Below are positions 53,753 through 55,979 of a stretch of 55,979 bases of DNA, piece after piece. The notes under the pieces were generated by a model. The model had not been told where the DNA came from. It did no database searches and was given only the letters and a program-made list of their open reading frames with translations. How positions within the stretch are numbered: position 1 is the first letter of the stretch; every line of letters begins with the position of its first letter. A program made the position numbers and the translations under genes. The DNA comes from Mycobacterium sp. 1245805.9. GTDB taxonomy: Bacteria > Actinomycetota > Actinomycetes > Mycobacteriales > Mycobacteriaceae. The stretch covers positions 1-55,979 of the forward strand of contig NZ_LZKR01000020.1 of the NCBI RefSeq assembly GCF_001672915.1. Direction: 5' to 3'.

Positions 53753-55930
53753 ATGGGTATCGCACTGACCGATGACCATCGCGAACTCGCCGAGGTGGCC
53801 CGCGCGTTCCTGACCTCACAGAAGGCGCGCTGGGCGGCGCGATCGCTGCTCGATGCGGCCGAAGAATCCCGGCCGCCGTTCTGGCAGGACCTGGTGGAGC
53901 TCGGCTGGCTCGGCCTGCACGTCGACGAGCAGCACGGCGGCTCCGGCTACGGCCTGCCCGAACTCGTCGTCGTCGTCGAGGAACTCGGCCGCGCGGTGGC
54001 CCCGGGACCGTTCGTGCCGACCGTGATCGCCTCGGCGGTGATCGCCAAAGAGGGCACCGCAGAGCAGAAGTCGCGGCTGCTGCCCGGCCTGACCGACGGA
54101 ACGGTCACCGCGGGGATCGGCCTGGACAGCAAGGTGCGGGTGAGCGACGGCGTGGCGGACGGCGACGCCGGGATCGTGCTGGGTGCTGGCCTTGCCGAGC
54201 TGTTGTTGGTCGCCGCCGGAGACGACGTGCTGCTGCTGGACCGCGCGCGCGACGGGGTCTCGGTGGAGGTGCCGGAGAACCTCGACCCGACCCGGCGCTC
54301 CGGGCGCGTGCGCCTGCAGGGCGTGCGCGTCACCGCCGACGACATCCTGCCGGGCGCGCGGCTCTCGGCGCTGGCCCGGGCCCGGACGTTGCTGGCCGCC
54401 GAGGCCGTCGGCGGGTCGTCGGACTGCGTCGAGGCCGCCGTCGCCTATGCCAAAGTGCGCCAGCAATTCGGCCGGACCATCGCGACCTTCCAGGCGGTCA
54501 AGCATCACTGCGCGAACATGCTGGTGGCCGCCGAGTCGGCGACCGCCGCGGTGTGGGACGCCTCGCGCGCGGCGGGGGAGGACTCGTCGGAGGACGAGGC
54601 GCAATTCCGCCTGGTCGCCGCGGCGGCCGCGGCGCTGGCGTTCCCGGCCTACACGCGCAACGCCGAACTCAACATCCAGGTGCACGGCGGCATCGGCTTC
54701 ACCTGGGAACACGACGCGCACCTGCACCTGCGCCGCGCGCTGGTGACCGCGGCCCTGTTCGGCGGGGACGCGCCGGCGCTGGACGTCTTCGAGCGCACCG
54801 CCGCCGGGGACGTCCGGGACAACAGCCTGGACCTGCCGCCGGAGGCCGAACAGCTGCGCACCCGGGTCCACGCCGACGCCGCCGAGATCGCCGCCCTGGA
54901 CAAGAAGGCACAGCTCGACAAGCTGATCGAGACGGGCTACGTGATGCCGCACTGGCCCAAGCCGTGGGGTCGCGCGGCCGACGCGGTGGAGCAGCTCGTG
55001 ATCGAGGAGGAGTTCCGCGCCGCGGGCAGCAAGCGCCCCGACTACTCGATCACCGGATGGGTGATCCTGACCCTGATTCAGCACGGAACCCCTTGGCAGA
55101 TCGAAAGATTCGTGGAGAAGGCGCTGCGCCAGGACGAGATCTGGTGCCAGCTGTTTTCCGAACCCGAGGCCGGGTCGGACGCGGCATCGGTCAAGACCCG
55201 CGCCACCCGCGTCGAGGGCGGCTGGAAGATCAACGGCCAGAAGGTCTGGACGAGCGGGGCGCAGTACTGCGCCCGCGGCCTGGCCACCGTGCGCACCGAC
55301 CCGGACGCCCCCAAGCACGCCGGCATCACCACCGTGATCATCGACATGAACGCCCCCGAGGTCGAGGTGCGGCCCTTGCGCCAGATCACCGGCGGCTCGG
55401 AATTCAACGAGGTGTTCTTCAACGACGTGTTCGTGCCCGACGAGGACGTCGTCGGCGCGCCCAACTCCGGGTGGACCGTCGCGCGCGCGACGCTGGGCAA
55501 CGAGCGGGTCAGCATCGGCGGCAGCGGCTCGTTCTACGAGGGCCTGGCGGCCAAACTCGTCGAACTCGCGCAGCGGCACGCGGATCGCTTGGCTGGGGCC
55601 GAAGTTCGGGTCGGGTACTACCTCGCCGAGGACCACGCGCTGCGGCTGCTGAACCTGCGCCGCGCCGCCCGCAGCGTCGAGGGGGCGGGCCCCGGTCCGG
55701 AGGGCAATGTCACCAAGCTGAAGCTGGCGGAACACATGGTCGAGGGCGGCGCGATCTCGGCCGCGCTGCTCGGGCCCGAGGTCGCGGTGCTCGACGGGCC
55801 CGGCGCGGTGGCCGGCCGGATGATCATGGGCTCGCGCGGCATGACGATCGCCGGCGGCACCTCCGAGGTGACCCGCAACCAGATCGCCGAGCGGATCCTG
55901 GGCATGCCGCGCGACCCGCTGATCAACTAG
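53753..55930 (+). CDS. fadE22: Two-domain acyl-CoA dehydrogenase FadE22
   Basis: A 725-residue protein made of two acyl-CoA dehydrogenase halves. Residues 1-~370 include LVELGWLGLHVDEQHGGSG and NIQVHGGIGFTWEHDAHLHL; residues ~380-725 include FSEPEAGSDAASVKTRA, INGQKVWTSGAQ, TGGSEFNEVFFNDVFVPDED and the C-terminal GGTSEVTRNQIAERILG. The fused architecture, length and position next to ligB and cstA fit FadE22 (Rv3061c). The two halves probably form one pseudo-dimer carrying FAD, as in the FadE heteromers of sterol side-chain oxidation. ATG at 53753. The acyl-CoA substrate is unknown. Confidence 0.92.
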   Translation: MGIALTDDHRELAEVARAFLTSQKARWAARSLLDAAEESRPPFWQDLVELGWLGLHVDEQHGGSGYGLPELVVVVEELGRAVAPGPFVPTVIASAVIAKEGTAEQKSRLLPGLTDGTVTAGIGLDSKVRVSDGVADGDAGIVLGAGLAELLLVAAGDDVLLLDRARDGVSVEVPENLDPTRRSGRVRLQGVRVTADDILPGARLSALARARTLLAAEAVGGSSDCVEAAVAYAKVRQQFGRTIATFQAVKHHCANMLVAAESATAAVWDASRAAGEDSSEDEAQFRLVAAAAAALAFPAYTRNAELNIQVHGGIGFTWEHDAHLHLRRALVTAALFGGDAPALDVFERTAAGDVRDNSLDLPPEAEQLRTRVHADAAEIAALDKKAQLDKLIETGYVMPHWPKPWGRAADAVEQLVIEEEFRAAGSKRPDYSITGWVILTLIQHGTPWQIERFVEKALRQDEIWCQLFSEPEAGSDAASVKTRATRVEGGWKINGQKVWTSGAQYCARGLATVRTDPDAPKHAGITTVIIDMNAPEVEVRPLRQITGGSEFNEVFFNDVFVPDEDVVGAPNSGWTVARATLGNERVSIGGSGSFYEGLAAKLVELAQRHADRLAGAEVRVGYYLAEDHALRLLNLRRAARSVEGAGPGPEGNVTKLKLAEHMVEGGAISAALLGPEVAVLDGPGAVAGRMIMGSRGMTIAGGTSEVTRNQIAERILGMPRDPLIN

Positions 55931-55937
55931 GTTTCGT

Positions 55938-55973
55938 TGCGCGAGCGTGCATGTTTGTACGACGACACGCCGC
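55938..55973. repeat. Dispersed mycobacterial intergenic repeat (partial)
   Basis: GCGCGAGCGTGCATGTTTGT and the following bases contain GCGTG (55945-55949) and CACGC (55966-55970) as inverted arms. Short intergenic repeats starting GCGAGCGTGC are common in mycobacteria, and CGAGCGTGC is shared with 43031-43088. The window ends here. Confidence 0.55.
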
Positions 55974-55979
55974 ACGGAG

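Noticed and set aside
53816..55975. 719-codon minus-strand open frame
   Set aside because: Antisense shadow of fadE22.

Overview
The window is a chromosomal segment of a mycobacterium. The evidence is a PE_PGRS gene, a PPE gene of the SVP subfamily, a PE-domain lipase, an MspA-family porin, MMPL and F420-dependent (LLM) proteins, high GC, and the block cstA - ligB - fadE22, which I recall from M. tuberculosis (Rv3063-Rv3061c). A true PE_PGRS gene points to a slow grower outside the M. avium complex, of the M. kansasii/gordonae/szulgai/marinum kind; I cannot name the species. No tRNA, rRNA, CRISPR array, insertion sequence or phage gene was seen. Coding density is high and four-base GTGA/ATGA/TTGA stop-start overlaps are common.

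Layout. 1-8 kb: the 3' part of a PE_PGRS gene at the window edge, a frameshifted mycothiol-dependent-isomerase-like gene, a class III nucleotidyl cyclase, a MarR repressor divergent from an F420/NADP-type reductase with clear palindromic operators, an LLM oxidoreductase, an SDR and an SMP-30 lactonase. 7.7-17.9 kb: a catabolic cluster with an aldehyde dehydrogenase (minus strand) divergent from a long plus-strand run: Rieske oxygenase 1, small protein 1, an amidohydrolase with an altered metal motif, a MarR regulator, a [2Fe-2S] ferredoxin, SDR, Rieske oxygenase 2, small protein 2, a TauD-type dioxygenase, an EthD-like protein, a carboxymuconolactone-decarboxylase-family protein and an SDR. 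17.9-23.1 kb: an IclR regulator divergent from SDR, an acetoacetate-decarboxylase-family protein and two amidohydrolase-2 paralogues. 23-27 kb: PPE, a small secreted DUF732-type protein, PE lipase and a dienoyl-CoA-reductase-like SDR. 27-35.5 kb: glycogen phosphorylase, an MBL hydrolase, an MFS exporter, an MMPL protein and TetR. 35.5-45.9 kb: a secreted C39-like protein, an alpha/beta hydrolase, DoxX, an APH-type kinase, MspA porin, an ACAD10/11-like dehydrogenase, crotonase, two SDRs, and a PucR regulator with a cupin dioxygenase. 46-56 kb: PPK2, an Hsp70-like protein, two small ORFs, CstA, LigB, SDR and FadE22.

How the genes may work together. The 7.7-23.1 kb region looks like a degradation island for an unidentified organic substrate. 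Two paralogous Rieske terminal oxygenases, each followed by its own member of an unrecognised ~111-residue family, would share one ferredoxin. A TauD enzyme, SDRs, ALDH, decarboxylase-like proteins and amidohydrolases would process the products. A 20-bp sequence is identical in the ALDH and ferredoxin promoters, and in the latter it overlaps a 22-bp palindrome just after the MarR gene, so the cluster probably has its own regulon. A second candidate pathway at 38-43 kb pairs an APH-family kinase with an ACAD10/11-like dehydrogenase, the two activities that are fused in mammalian 4-hydroxy-acid catabolism.

Functions are assigned by reading motifs; no database search was run.
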